NCBI GenBank assembly: GCA_016714365.1
Contig: JADJNH010000005.1
Span: 1,216,501-1,280,500 of the forward strand
DNA: 64,000 nt
Origin: Candidatus Vicinibacter affinis
Lineage (GTDB): Bacteria > Bacteroidota > Bacteroidia > Chitinophagales > Saprospiraceae
Reading direction: 5' to 3'
Positions 26,782-35,007 of this stretch are shown here, piece by piece (the first letter of the stretch is position 1; each line of letters opens with the position of its first letter). Under the pieces are notes generated by a model. That model was given only the letters and a program-made list of their open reading frames with translations. It ran no database searches and was not told the origin of the DNA. The position numbers and the translations under genes were made by a program.

Positions 26782-27999
26782 ATGAAAATGCTTTTGAAAA
26801 GGACCCTTTTCTTTATATGGCTATTTGCCTTTCCTGTATTATCCAATACCCAAATTATTTACTATGACCAGCAACCATTTGAAGATTTAACTGAGGTTAA
26901 ATTGATTTATAAGAAGAGCAGGATTCTTCAGGACAGCATGTCGATGTTGGGTTTGTCCACCCAATTTATCGATGTTCTTGAATCTGGTCCCAATAGATAC
27001 CTGGTGGTGGATGGTTTTCTTTACCTTTTCGAATGGCAGAAAGAAAGTTGGAACAATATTTCTAAATCAAAGTATCACGGGAATAATTTTAGAGCTAAGA
27101 AGTTTTTCTGGAATGGCGAACTATTCTGTTTTGGCGGGTATGGCTTTTGGCGTGAGCATGGTGATTTAATCAAATTTGATTGGACAAAAGGGGAATGGGA
27201 GACTGCAGTTGTGCATTATAATAAAGATATTGGCAACAATGTTAGTTTTTTAACCGGGGATGTCCTCAATGTTATCAATCCTATATCTCGTAACCAACAT
27301 ATTAATAGTACAGAAACACGACCAGGATTATACAGCATCAATTTGAATACATTGGATGTACAAAATCGATGTACGGATCCTGATTTGATTAATTTGAAAT
27401 TTGCCATCCGTATAGAGACTAAGAATTACTTTTTAGCTTCCTTTAATCCGGTCCAAATTATAGATAAACTAAGTAGTAGATATAAATTTTCCGACTTGAC
27501 TTTTTTTAACGAGCTTTACAATAGTGACAGCCATACTTTGTATTTAGTCCACGGGGATTCCATCGTTTTATACCATTCAGGAATAGATTCATTACCTGTA
27601 GTATACGACCTTGATAAAATTTACAGGGAATTACCTGGGGAAGAGAAGAACCTGTTTAAAGTTGATAATTCTTTTCGAAACTTAGTTTTGCTTTTATTGC
27701 TTATTATTTTCTCAGGAATAATTGTTTATTACAAGAGAAAGAGCAAGCGAGAGAAAATTTTATTTGAGCATCCGTTTATAACACAATTACTTAGATTTTC
27801 CGGTCAAAAACTAAGTCAGGATGAACTGGATCAAATACTTGAAATCGATACAATAATTTCAGTTGATACGATGAAATCAAGAAGAGCTGCACTGTTTAAT
27901 GAAATCAATAAAGAATACTCAAGCAAAAAAGGACTGGAATTAATTACTAGGGTACCAGATCCATTGGACAAGCGTAAATTTTTGTACTACATTTCGTAG
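26782..27999 (+). CDS. Single-pass membrane protein of unknown function
   Basis: The 405-residue protein has a signal peptide (MKMLLKRTLFFIWLFAFPVLSNTQ). A ~270-residue exported region follows with propeller-like Trp/Gly motifs (YLFEWQKESWNNIS, LFCFGGYGFWREHGDLIKF). One transmembrane helix lies at about residues 297-313, followed by a ~90-residue basic cytoplasmic tail. The tail resembles a small regulatory domain (LRFSGQKLSQDELDQILEID, MKSRRAALFNEINKEYSSKKG). The overall design, outside sensor with a short inside tail, suggests signalling. I do not recognise the family and no partner gene is adjacent. Confidence 0.75.
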   Translation: MKMLLKRTLFFIWLFAFPVLSNTQIIYYDQQPFEDLTEVKLIYKKSRILQDSMSMLGLSTQFIDVLESGPNRYLVVDGFLYLFEWQKESWNNISKSKYHGNNFRAKKFFWNGELFCFGGYGFWREHGDLIKFDWTKGEWETAVVHYNKDIGNNVSFLTGDVLNVINPISRNQHINSTETRPGLYSINLNTLDVQNRCTDPDLINLKFAIRIETKNYFLASFNPVQIIDKLSSRYKFSDLTFFNELYNSDSHTLYLVHGDSIVLYHSGIDSLPVVYDLDKIYRELPGEEKNLFKVDNSFRNLVLLLLLIIFSGIIVYYKRKSKREKILFEHPFITQLLRFSGQKLSQDELDQILEIDTIISVDTMKSRRAALFNEINKEYSSKKGLELITRVPDPLDKRKFLYYIS

Positions 28000-28172
28000 A
28001 AATATTATGTGTGATCCAATTTTTCACGTGATTTCCAAATCATTTGGTTTTCGAATATACCATTTGGTAAATCCTTAAATCAATAACTGCATGACTAACA
28101 AGGTAACAGTAAATAGGGTCCAAGAATTATAAATTAGCTAATTAACTCATTTTCAAATTAACTAATTATAAG

Positions 28173-28252
28173 TGGTCCCACCTGGGCTCGAACCATCCCC
28201 AACAAGTTGGGGACTGATTATGAGTCAGATGCTCCGGCTGAGCTATGGGACC
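28173..28252 (-). pseudogene. Decayed tRNA-Met copy 1 with palindrome
   Basis: Acceptor ends, anticodon arm (CAT) and T-loop match the intact tRNA-Met at 29034-29107. The variable loop and 5' T-stem are replaced by an 18-bp palindrome at 28196-28213 (centre AA on the plus strand), and four bases of the D-loop are missing. It cannot form a normal cloverleaf. Confidence 0.85.
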
Positions 28253-28459
28253 TGGAAGCCTTATGTGGGGGCTTCAAAACTGCGGCAAGAGTAAGAAACT
28301 TTCAGAAATTCAAGCGTTGCAAGGAAGTGTAATTTGGATACCACTAACGAATGAGTAATTTTTAACTCAAAATCTGCATGACTAACAAGGTAACATTAAA
28401 TTGGGTCCAAGAATTATAAATTAGCTAATTAACTCATTTTCAAATTAACTAATTATAAG

Positions 28460-28539
28460 TGGTCCCACCTGGGCTCGAACCATCCCCAACTCGTTGGGGA
28501 CTGATTATGAGTCAGATGCTCCGGCTGAGCTATGGGACC
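28460..28539 (-). pseudogene. Decayed tRNA-Met copy 2 with palindrome
   Basis: It has the same structure as copy 1. The palindrome lies at 28483-28500 and its central dinucleotide is TC instead of AA; the same D-loop deletion is present. Confidence 0.85.
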
Positions 28540-28746
28540 TGGAAGCCTTATGTGGGGGCTTCAAAACTGCGGCAAGAGTAAGAAACTTTCAGAAATTCAA
28601 GCGTTGCAAGGAAGTGTAATTTGGATACCACTAACGAATGAGTAATTTTTAACTCAAAATCTGCATGACTAACAAGGCAACAGTAAATAGGGTCCAAGAA
28701 TTATAAATTAGCTAATTAACTCATTTTCAAATTAACTAATTAAAAG

Positions 28747-28826
28747 TGGTCCCACCTGGGCTCGAATCATCCCCAACAAGTTGGGGACTGATTATGAGTC
28801 AGATGCTCCGGCTGAGCTATGGAACC
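28747..28826 (-). pseudogene. Decayed tRNA-Met copy 3 with palindrome
   Basis: It has the same structure as copies 1 and 2. The palindrome lies at 28770-28787. Extra point changes in the T-loop (CTCGAATC) and in the acceptor stem (GGAACC) show further decay. Confidence 0.85.
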
Positions 28827-29033
28827 TGGAAGCCTTATGTGGGGGCTTCAAAACTGCGGCAAGAGTAAGAAACTTTCAGAAATTCAAGCGTTGCAAGGAA
28901 GTGTAATTTGGATACCACTAACGAATGAGTAATTTTTAACTCAAAATCTGCATGACTAACAAGGCAACAGTAAATAGGGTCCAAGAATTATAAATTAGCT
29001 AATTAACTCATTTTCAAATTAACTAATTATAAG

Positions 29034-29107
29034 TGGTCCCACCTGGGCTCGAACCAGGGACCCTCTGATTATGAGTCAGATGCTCTAACCGGCTGAGCTA
29101 TGGGACC
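29034..29107 (-). tRNA. tRNA-Met (CAT)
   Basis: A complete cloverleaf can be drawn: acceptor GGTCCCA/TGGGACC with discriminator A; D-arm GCTC/GAGC; anticodon stem TCTGA/TCAGA with loop CTCATAA, anticodon CAT; T-arm CCTGG/CCAGG with loop TTCGAGC. CCA is not encoded. With anticodon CAT it could be elongator Met or the Ile2 tRNA that is modified to read AUA. An initiator is unlikely, because the first acceptor pair is a normal G-C. Confidence 0.92.
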
Positions 29108-29195
29108 GGGAAACCTTATACGGTAGCTTCAAAACCGCGGCAAAAGTAAGAAACTTTCAGAAATTCAGGTATTAGATGAAAATGTAATTTGATTG

Positions 29196-29772
29196 ATGGA
29201 TAAGGCTCTTTTTTTTAAGTTAAAGATGGGGGAAGGTAAAAATGCCATAAATGATTGAATTTGTGTTAGTTGGACATGATAATTTAATCACTAATTGATT
29301 CTTTAAAAACAAATCTAAGCTTAGGTGTTAATTCGGGAGCCAACCAAATTTGCTATTTACGTAATTGATTAAAAATTCAAGATGAAGATAAACGATTAAC
29401 TAGATCTTATTCAATTTTTGGTATTCTTTTAGTCCTTTTATCGCTCCATAGATTCAGCTCATTAAAATTGGAAGTACCAGGAGAATTGTCTTATTAGAGT
29501 ATTGGATGGAATAGATTAATAAATTTGCTTCAATATATAATAATAGCAAAATGTTGTGCCAATTGGCTGAGGGCATTTTTACTAAAATGAAATAACTTTT
29601 CACATATAATTATCAGTAATTTTTAATCCAAATATAATGAGTACACTTATAAATAACGATTTAAATCTATATTATAAAGTGCTGAAAATCTTTGGTTTGT
29701 TAAAATTTATGTATTTTCTTTGGGGGCCATTTGAATATATTCTAATTATAGGGTTAAAGAATTGCCAACCTG
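29196..29772. other. AT-rich intergenic region
   Basis: Nothing convincing is seen in this stretch. A short frame (29637-29861) overlaps the signal peptide of the next gene in another frame and has no coding character. Confidence 0.5.
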
Positions 29773-31734
29773 ATGCTTCGAACCATATTAATTTTTTTCT
29801 TTGCAATCGGTTTTATCCAAATACATGGACAGGGTTGTCTTTACACAAGGCAATCAGATAGCCTTTTTCTGGTGAAATTTTACGATGGACTGGAGAACAA
29901 AGGATTGATGTTTGAGTGGGATTTTGCCAAGCCATTGGACAAAATAGATCCACTTAGGGTAAGGCTTAGTTCTGATGGTTGTCACATTGAATATCTTAAT
30001 TTTGAAAATTCAGGACTTAAGACTCAGGGCTACCTTTTTCCAATGTTGTTATTGGGAATGACACATCTCAAATATCTAAATTTGAGTTTTTGTAACCTCA
30101 AGGGTAATATTCCAAATGAACTTTACAATCTGAATAATCTAAGTCATTTAGACCTTTCGTACAATTTTTTTTCAGGAAGACTAAATCCTTCAATTTCTAA
30201 ATTGACCAATCTTGAATATTTGGTTTTATCTGAAAATCAACTTTTTGGAGAGTTGATTCCTGAAATTTTTCAATTAACATCATTGAAGGATTTAAATCTC
30301 AGAAAAAATAAATTATCAGGTGGGATATCTTTTAAAATATCCAAACTAAAAAATCTTGAAAAGCTAAGACTAGGCCAAAATAATTTTACAGGAACGCTCC
30401 CTCCTGAAATTGGTCAATTGATACAATTGACCGAATTTTCTGTTCAAGGTAATCAGTTTGAAGGTGCTATTCCAAGTAGTTTTGATCAATTGACCAATCT
30501 CCAGATTATTTATCTGAATGATAATTACTTTAATGAAATTCCTAAACTTCCAAATACCTGGTACAGACTTCTCAACATTTCAGGTAATAACTTTACTTTT
30601 GAAGATTTACTTCCTGTCTTCCAGAGTAAACTAAATTCTTCGGCCGAATTTTACTATTCGCCTCAACGTGAATTTACAGTTGGAAATAGATATTATTTGA
30701 ATCCTGGTGCAAAACATACAATGACAGTTTCTTTTGATGAATCAGTCGCAGGAAATAAAATCAATTGGCTAAGAAATAATTCAAATATTGGTCTTGGCAA
30801 GGATTGCAACATCCAAAGTTTTGATAACAGTTTACATGGAGGAGTTTACACCAGTGTTGTAGAAAATGCAGAATTGCCGTCTTTAAAGCTACACATATAC
30901 CATGATACACTTGCATGTATACCCCAAACAGGTTATTATAAAACTACACTGTGTGAAAATAAATTTATTGACATACATGGAAAGAGATTTGATAAAAATC
31001 ATACAAGTGATTCAATACTTATAAAAGGATTTAGTCAAAATGCTTGTGATTCATTAATCTTGGTCCAATTGGATATTATTGATAATTCAACCTCTCATTT
31101 TTACAATAGCATCTGTAAAGGCGTTCCGTTTGAATGGAATGGACAGTTATACTTTGAAAGAGGAGTATATCCACAAAGGATGGTGAATCAAGCGGGATGT
31201 GATTCTCTTGTTTATCTGCATCTCGAAATTTCAGAACTCAAGGATAATGCTGTAATTCAAAATGATCTAGGAAATAATTCAGGTTCAATTGAAGTTTTTA
31301 TAACTGATGGATTACCACCTTTCCGGTATAAATGGAGTAATGGTTCAGACGAATCTAAAATCAGCAATCTTGGGCCAGGATTTTATCAACTCGAGGTTAT
31401 AGATGCGAATCAATGTACCAAAAAATTTGAATATGAAATACGAAATCAGACTGGTTCAGAATGGCCATCTGATAAAGTCATAAAGGTATTTCCCAATCCA
31501 GCTATAGGCAATAGTGGAATGATGCATTTTTGTACTAATACTTTGACTTCAAATGATATTCCTGAGTTTTTCTGGGTAAATTCATTGGGCCAAGTCCAAT
31601 CTGTTAAGTCTAATCAACATGCAACAAATGAATGGCTCATTCAAAAACCTGAGCAAGCAGGTGTATTTATGTTAAGGGTCACATTAAGTGGACGTGCTCC
31701 CCTAGTTTATTTTCCTGTTGAAATTTTGAAATAG
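29773..31734 (+). CDS. Secreted leucine-rich-repeat protein with T9SS sorting domain
   Basis: The 653-residue protein has a signal peptide ending near IHGQ (residue ~19). An LRR solenoid of plant-like type follows (about 75-270), with units such as LKYLNLSFCNLKGNIPNEL and NLSHLDLSYNFFSGRL. A Cys-containing middle region has two similar segments (YKTTLCENKFID and FYNSICKGVPFEWNGQLY) typical of Bacteroidota adhesive proteins. A SprB-like repeat (PPFRYKWSNGSD, residues ~514-556) comes next, and the C-terminal T9SS type A sorting domain starts near KVFPNPAIGN. Expected at the cell surface; the partner is unknown. Confidence 0.87.
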   Translation: MLRTILIFFFAIGFIQIHGQGCLYTRQSDSLFLVKFYDGLENKGLMFEWDFAKPLDKIDPLRVRLSSDGCHIEYLNFENSGLKTQGYLFPMLLLGMTHLKYLNLSFCNLKGNIPNELYNLNNLSHLDLSYNFFSGRLNPSISKLTNLEYLVLSENQLFGELIPEIFQLTSLKDLNLRKNKLSGGISFKISKLKNLEKLRLGQNNFTGTLPPEIGQLIQLTEFSVQGNQFEGAIPSSFDQLTNLQIIYLNDNYFNEIPKLPNTWYRLLNISGNNFTFEDLLPVFQSKLNSSAEFYYSPQREFTVGNRYYLNPGAKHTMTVSFDESVAGNKINWLRNNSNIGLGKDCNIQSFDNSLHGGVYTSVVENAELPSLKLHIYHDTLACIPQTGYYKTTLCENKFIDIHGKRFDKNHTSDSILIKGFSQNACDSLILVQLDIIDNSTSHFYNSICKGVPFEWNGQLYFERGVYPQRMVNQAGCDSLVYLHLEISELKDNAVIQNDLGNNSGSIEVFITDGLPPFRYKWSNGSDESKISNLGPGFYQLEVIDANQCTKKFEYEIRNQTGSEWPSDKVIKVFPNPAIGNSGMMHFCTNTLTSNDIPEFFWVNSLGQVQSVKSNQHATNEWLIQKPEQAGVFMLRVTLSGRAPLVYFPVEILK

Positions 31735-31830
31735 TAAAACCCTAAATAAAAGAAAAGAAGCAAATCAATCGTATTTTCCTTTCAATAAAATTTAAGTACA
31801 AAAGTGCAATAGCAATTTATCTATTTGTTT

Positions 31831-32787
31831 CTATATTTTATTTGCCTCCTCCAAATAAATCAATTTTACCAATACTTTACCCACTGCATCCAAAGTTAAA
31901 GGATCAATGGCATCCATATTGTCTTTTTGTGTGTGCCAATGATGGGGAAAACCGGTTCTGCTGCTAGCTGGTCTATTAATAATGTCAATCATTGGTATTT
32001 GGGCATCTTTATTTACAAAAATATGGTCGTCTATGATTGGTTCGCCTTTTTTATCAACAAAGAACTTTGAAAAATTTTCTTCTGCGGCGATTCGCCACAC
32101 TTTCTCAATGACCTTAGGTGCGAATTGCAAAGAGTAATAATCTTTGCAGAAATTGGCATCTTTTGCGCCCACCATGTCCAGTAGAATGCCATAGTCTGCT
32201 TTATATCCAGGTAGATGCAGATTGTTGGACCAATATTGACTGCCAAGACACCAACTTTCCATTTGACCTCCATCCTGACCATAATCTTCACAATCAAACA
32301 AAATGATGTCAATACCTAAATTTTTCAAAGGATGGTCATTCAAGATTCGTGAGATTTCTAGGAGCACACCCACACCGCTGGCCCCATCATCCGCACCCGG
32401 AACCGGAATTTTATGGTTAGAGCTATCAGGGTCCTGGTCAGAGAATGGCCTGGAATCCCAATGTGCAGCTAAAATGATCCGATGTTTGGACTCCGGATTA
32501 TGACTGGCGATGATGTTCATGCCATCCAAAGTCTGACCATCGAAGGCCTTGGGTTTGAATTCCTGTCTGATCACCTTCGCCCCGGTGGATTCAAATTCTT
32601 TTGACAACCAATCACGGCAATTACGATGTGCCTCCGAATTTGGAACCCTTGGTCCAAATTTAACCTGACCCCTCACCTTGGCGAAGGCATTTCCTTTGTC
32701 AAAAGGAGGAATGTATATATCAGTAGAGCAATTAGTCATTAAAACAACTAAAAAGAGAAAAAAAATAATCCGAAGAAGGTTGTTCAT
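31831..32787 (-). CDS. M28-family zinc lipoprotein, glutaminyl-peptide cyclotransferase-like
   Basis: The 318-residue protein has a lipoprotein signal with lipobox LMTNC (Cys 20). The M28 fold motifs are in order: AAHWDSRP (His 109), PGADDGASGVG (Asp 133/134), ILFDCEDYG (Glu 167), LLDMVGA (Asp 204), IIDDHIFV (His 255) and HHWHTQKDNMD (His 285). The DDHIFV and HTxxDN combination is closer to glutaminyl cyclases than to aminopeptidases. The likely reaction is therefore formation of N-terminal pyroglutamate on exported proteins, but an aminopeptidase role is not excluded. In Bacteroidota glutaminyl cyclase acts on the many proteins that start with Gln after signal peptide cleavage, and many exported proteins in this window have a Gln at or just beside the predicted cleavage site. 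It stands alone, with tRNA-Gln and its terminator upstream. Confidence 0.85.
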   Translation of the reverse strand: MNNLLRIIFFLFLVVLMTNCSTDIYIPPFDKGNAFAKVRGQVKFGPRVPNSEAHRNCRDWLSKEFESTGAKVIRQEFKPKAFDGQTLDGMNIIASHNPESKHRIILAAHWDSRPFSDQDPDSSNHKIPVPGADDGASGVGVLLEISRILNDHPLKNLGIDIILFDCEDYGQDGGQMESWCLGSQYWSNNLHLPGYKADYGILLDMVGAKDANFCKDYYSLQFAPKVIEKVWRIAAEENFSKFFVDKKGEPIIDDHIFVNKDAQIPMIDIINRPASSRTGFPHHWHTQKDNMDAIDPLTLDAVGKVLVKLIYLEEANKI

Positions 32788-32930
32788 GATGGAATTTTAG
32801 TTTACAAAAGTATGGAGATTGAAATCACCAGCTTAAACATTTCTTGGCAACAAGACTTCTAAAATATCTAAGACTGTACCCGGTATTTTCGTTCAACCTT
32901 ATGGATTAGAGGGTTTTAGAGTTGGAAAAT

Positions 32931-32964
32931 GAAAAGCCTTCAAGATTTGTCTTGAAGGCTTTTC
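32931..32964 (-). terminator. Intrinsic terminator after tRNA-Gln
   Basis: A perfect inverted repeat, GAAAAGCCTTCAAGA paired with TCTTGAAGGCTTTTC around a TTTG loop, lies directly downstream of tRNA-Gln on the minus strand. It ends in a T-run. Confidence 0.8.
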
Positions 32965-32966
32965 AG

Positions 32967-33037
32967 TTGACCCATAAGGACTCGAACCTTAACAGGCAGA
33001 ATCAAAATCTGCAGTGCTGCCATTACACCATGGGTCA
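32967..33037 (-). tRNA. tRNA-Gln (TTG)
   Basis: Acceptor TGACCCA/TGGGTCA; anticodon stem GCAGA/TCTGC with loop TTTTGAT, anticodon TTG; T-arm AAGG/CCTT with loop TTCGAGT. The D-arm matches the GTGTAATGGCAGCAC form seen in bacterial tRNA-Gln. CCA is not encoded. A strong terminator follows at once. Confidence 0.92.
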
Positions 33038-33221
33038 ATTTCCCTAAGGGAGTGCAAAATTAATGGTTTTCACCTATCCTCAAAAGATATCTGCTAAAAA
33101 CTTACAGAAATCCCTCAGATTTATTTTTTTTCAGCCCTACAGCTACCCTAAAATTTAGGGGTAAACCCTGATTTTTTAAATATCATGGTTTTACCTGATG
33201 TATAAAGCCTGTTGTATGAGC

Positions 33222-33314
33222 TAAATTTGTATCAGATCATGAGAGATTAAAGAAGTAAAGTTGCGTCTGGAACGCCAATGAAAAAGGCGCCCCTATTTGG
33301 GGTGCCTTTTTTAG
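33222..33314 (+). ncRNA. Possible small RNA or orphan transcript end
   Basis: A TAAATTTG box (33222-33229) matches the Bacteroidota -7 consensus. About 55 bp further on an intrinsic terminator begins (GGCGCCCC/GGGGTGCC stem, then TTTTTT). No open frame lies between them. A short RNA of roughly 80 nt would fit, but a missing -33 box makes this speculative. Confidence 0.25.
33283..33314 (+). terminator. Intrinsic terminator
   Basis: A GC-rich hairpin (AAAGGCGCCCC / GGGGTGCCTTT with a TATTT loop) is followed by a T-run on the plus strand. It is not preceded by a gene on that strand, which is why a small RNA is considered. Confidence 0.75.
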
Positions 33315-33414
33315 TTTTGCTTCTTTAGACCCGGATTCATCTAATCCCTGGTTTTCTCCTTAAGTTTGCAGCGTATTCAGGGTTTACATTCTCTAACTAT
33401 TAAACCTTTCTCAT

Positions 33415-35007
33415 ATGCCGATCCGCCGTTATTTAATTTTTACCTGGATATTTCTGTCATGTCTTGAATTACCATCGAGAGCATTGTTTGTGTCACCCAA
33501 GGGCAATGACTCCAACAGCGGTATTAGTTTGGCAGATGCCTTTTCCAGTTTGCAAAAAGCTTCGGATGTGAGTTTGCCAGGAGATACCATATTCGTAGAC
33601 AGTGGCAATTACAGCTCCAAAGAAAAATCAGTACTAAAAATTCGCCGATCCGGAACTGCAAGTAATTGGATTGTATATAAGAATCTAGGAATCGACCGAC
33701 CTGTTGTGCTTGTGACCGGGGAGGCGGGAATAGTGGTTGAATCAGCTTCATACTTGTCAATCGAAGGTTTTGACATCATGATGGACTTGCATCATTTTGA
33801 AAAGCAGGCTCATGAGGCCATGCCTGACCACTTGACTTCAAAAGGAAATGGCATCCTTGTTGAAAGGGTGGCCACCAGAGATAAAATATCGCACCACCTT
33901 AAAATCTACAACAATTTTATACACAATTGTCCTGGGACAGGAATTGTGGTCAATCACTCAGACTACCTCACTATTTCTTATAATCAGATCCATGATAACG
34001 GAGAACTTAGTCTTACAAATAATGCTGGTATCAGGATTCAGTTTTTGGTAGAATTTGATAATCAGGAAGGATACCACAATTTTATTAATGCCAATACAAT
34101 ATACAACCACCGAAGGTATTCCAGATTGGAAAAAGAAATAGAATCATGCGAAAAAACACATTCCGGTAGTGGCATTTCGATCAGTGACAATCGTTATGCT
34201 ACGGGTGTGCAGGGACTTCAGGGTTATCAAATGCAAAGTCTTGTCTCCAACAATATCATATACAATAATGGGGGTGTTGGAATTGATCTTTATGAAAGCA
34301 ACAAGGTAGATGTCCTAAACAACACATGCTTCAGAAATAATCGCAACAAGCAGGTTAATTGTGGAGAGATTTTTGTTCGAAATGTCAAAAACTCCAGAAT
34401 AGCAAACAATATATTTTATGCGAATCAAGGAAAACTAGGAAATAAAATTTCCAATATTGAAAATCTGAATTTGAATCACAATCTTTATTTTAATTCTTCC
34501 GGTTTTGATCAGGGTACCAACGATTTAGTGGCTGATCCTATGTTTGTAAGAGCTAATAATAACGAAACTTTTCTCGATTTTAATTTGAGGCCTAAGAGTC
34601 CTGCAATCAACGCAGGTTCTAATGCTCAGATCACCGCTTATGACTTTTTAGGTTCTAACAGATTATTAGGTGCGCAGGTAGATTTGGGCGCCTTTGAGTA
34701 CACCGGTCCAAAAGTAAAACCAAGAGATTTTGTTCCTGCAAGAGTGGATGAAAGGTCCATGAAACTTTATTGGCAAAGCGCTTACCATGAGAAGACCGGA
34801 CAAATTATTGTCAACAATACAAGGGGACGGGTATTTTCTTGTAGAATTTATGACTGCAGAGGAAAGCTGGTGACGGAGTCGGTTGCCAGTGAAGACAGTT
34901 TGCTGGGACTTGAATTTGATGTAAGTACTTTTCCCAAGGGCATTTATTTTGTGATTGCTTTTTCAGATAAAGAAACCCTGTTCAACAAAATTCACATTTC
35001 AAATTAA
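33415..35007 (+). CDS. Secreted right-handed beta-helix protein with sorting-domain-like C-terminus
   Basis: The 530-residue protein has a signal peptide (MPIRRYLIFTWIFLSCLELPSRA). The pectate-lyase-like start VSPKGNDSNSGIS with AFSSLQKASDVSLPGDTIFVDSG is followed by stacked parallel-beta-helix coils. Asn-rich turns such as HLKIYNNFIHNCPGTGI, LTISYNQIHDNGE and SLVSNNIIYNNGGVGIDLY mark the coils. A DUF1565-like N-terminus and the Asn ladders suggest a polysaccharide-binding or -cleaving fold, but no catalytic triad is recognisable. The last ~75 residues (GRVFSCRIYDCRGKLV to GIYFVIAFS) look like a T9SS type A sorting domain. Its stop codon overlaps the stop of convergent RNase R. Confidence 0.85.
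   Translation: MPIRRYLIFTWIFLSCLELPSRALFVSPKGNDSNSGISLADAFSSLQKASDVSLPGDTIFVDSGNYSSKEKSVLKIRRSGTASNWIVYKNLGIDRPVVLVTGEAGIVVESASYLSIEGFDIMMDLHHFEKQAHEAMPDHLTSKGNGILVERVATRDKISHHLKIYNNFIHNCPGTGIVVNHSDYLTISYNQIHDNGELSLTNNAGIRIQFLVEFDNQEGYHNFINANTIYNHRRYSRLEKEIESCEKTHSGSGISISDNRYATGVQGLQGYQMQSLVSNNIIYNNGGVGIDLYESNKVDVLNNTCFRNNRNKQVNCGEIFVRNVKNSRIANNIFYANQGKLGNKISNIENLNLNHNLYFNSSGFDQGTNDLVADPMFVRANNNETFLDFNLRPKSPAINAGSNAQITAYDFLGSNRLLGAQVDLGAFEYTGPKVKPRDFVPARVDERSMKLYWQSAYHEKTGQIIVNNTRGRVFSCRIYDCRGKLVTESVASEDSLLGLEFDVSTFPKGIYFVIAFSDKETLFNKIHISN

Larger units (their letters stand above)
28087..29195 (-). repeat. tRNA-Met tandem array, 287-bp unit
   Basis: Four successive units begin at 28087, 28374, 28661 and 28948, each 287 bp except the last, which decays after the tRNA. 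Every unit carries a tRNA-Met-like sequence in the same position. Only the unit at the high-coordinate end has an intact gene. Flanking spacer sequence is nearly identical between the first three units, so the duplication is recent. Confidence 0.9.

Noticed and set aside
28173..28826. Functional tRNA-Met copies with long variable arm
   Set aside because: The 5' T-stem no longer pairs and the D-loop is shortened, so a working tRNA is very unlikely.
28087..29195. CRISPR-like array
   Set aside because: The repeats are regularly spaced, but units are 287 bp with conserved spacers and derive from a tRNA gene; there are no cas genes.
29637..29861. A 74-codon frame before the LRR protein
   Set aside because: It overlaps the signal peptide of the LRR gene in another frame and has no domain or coding bias.
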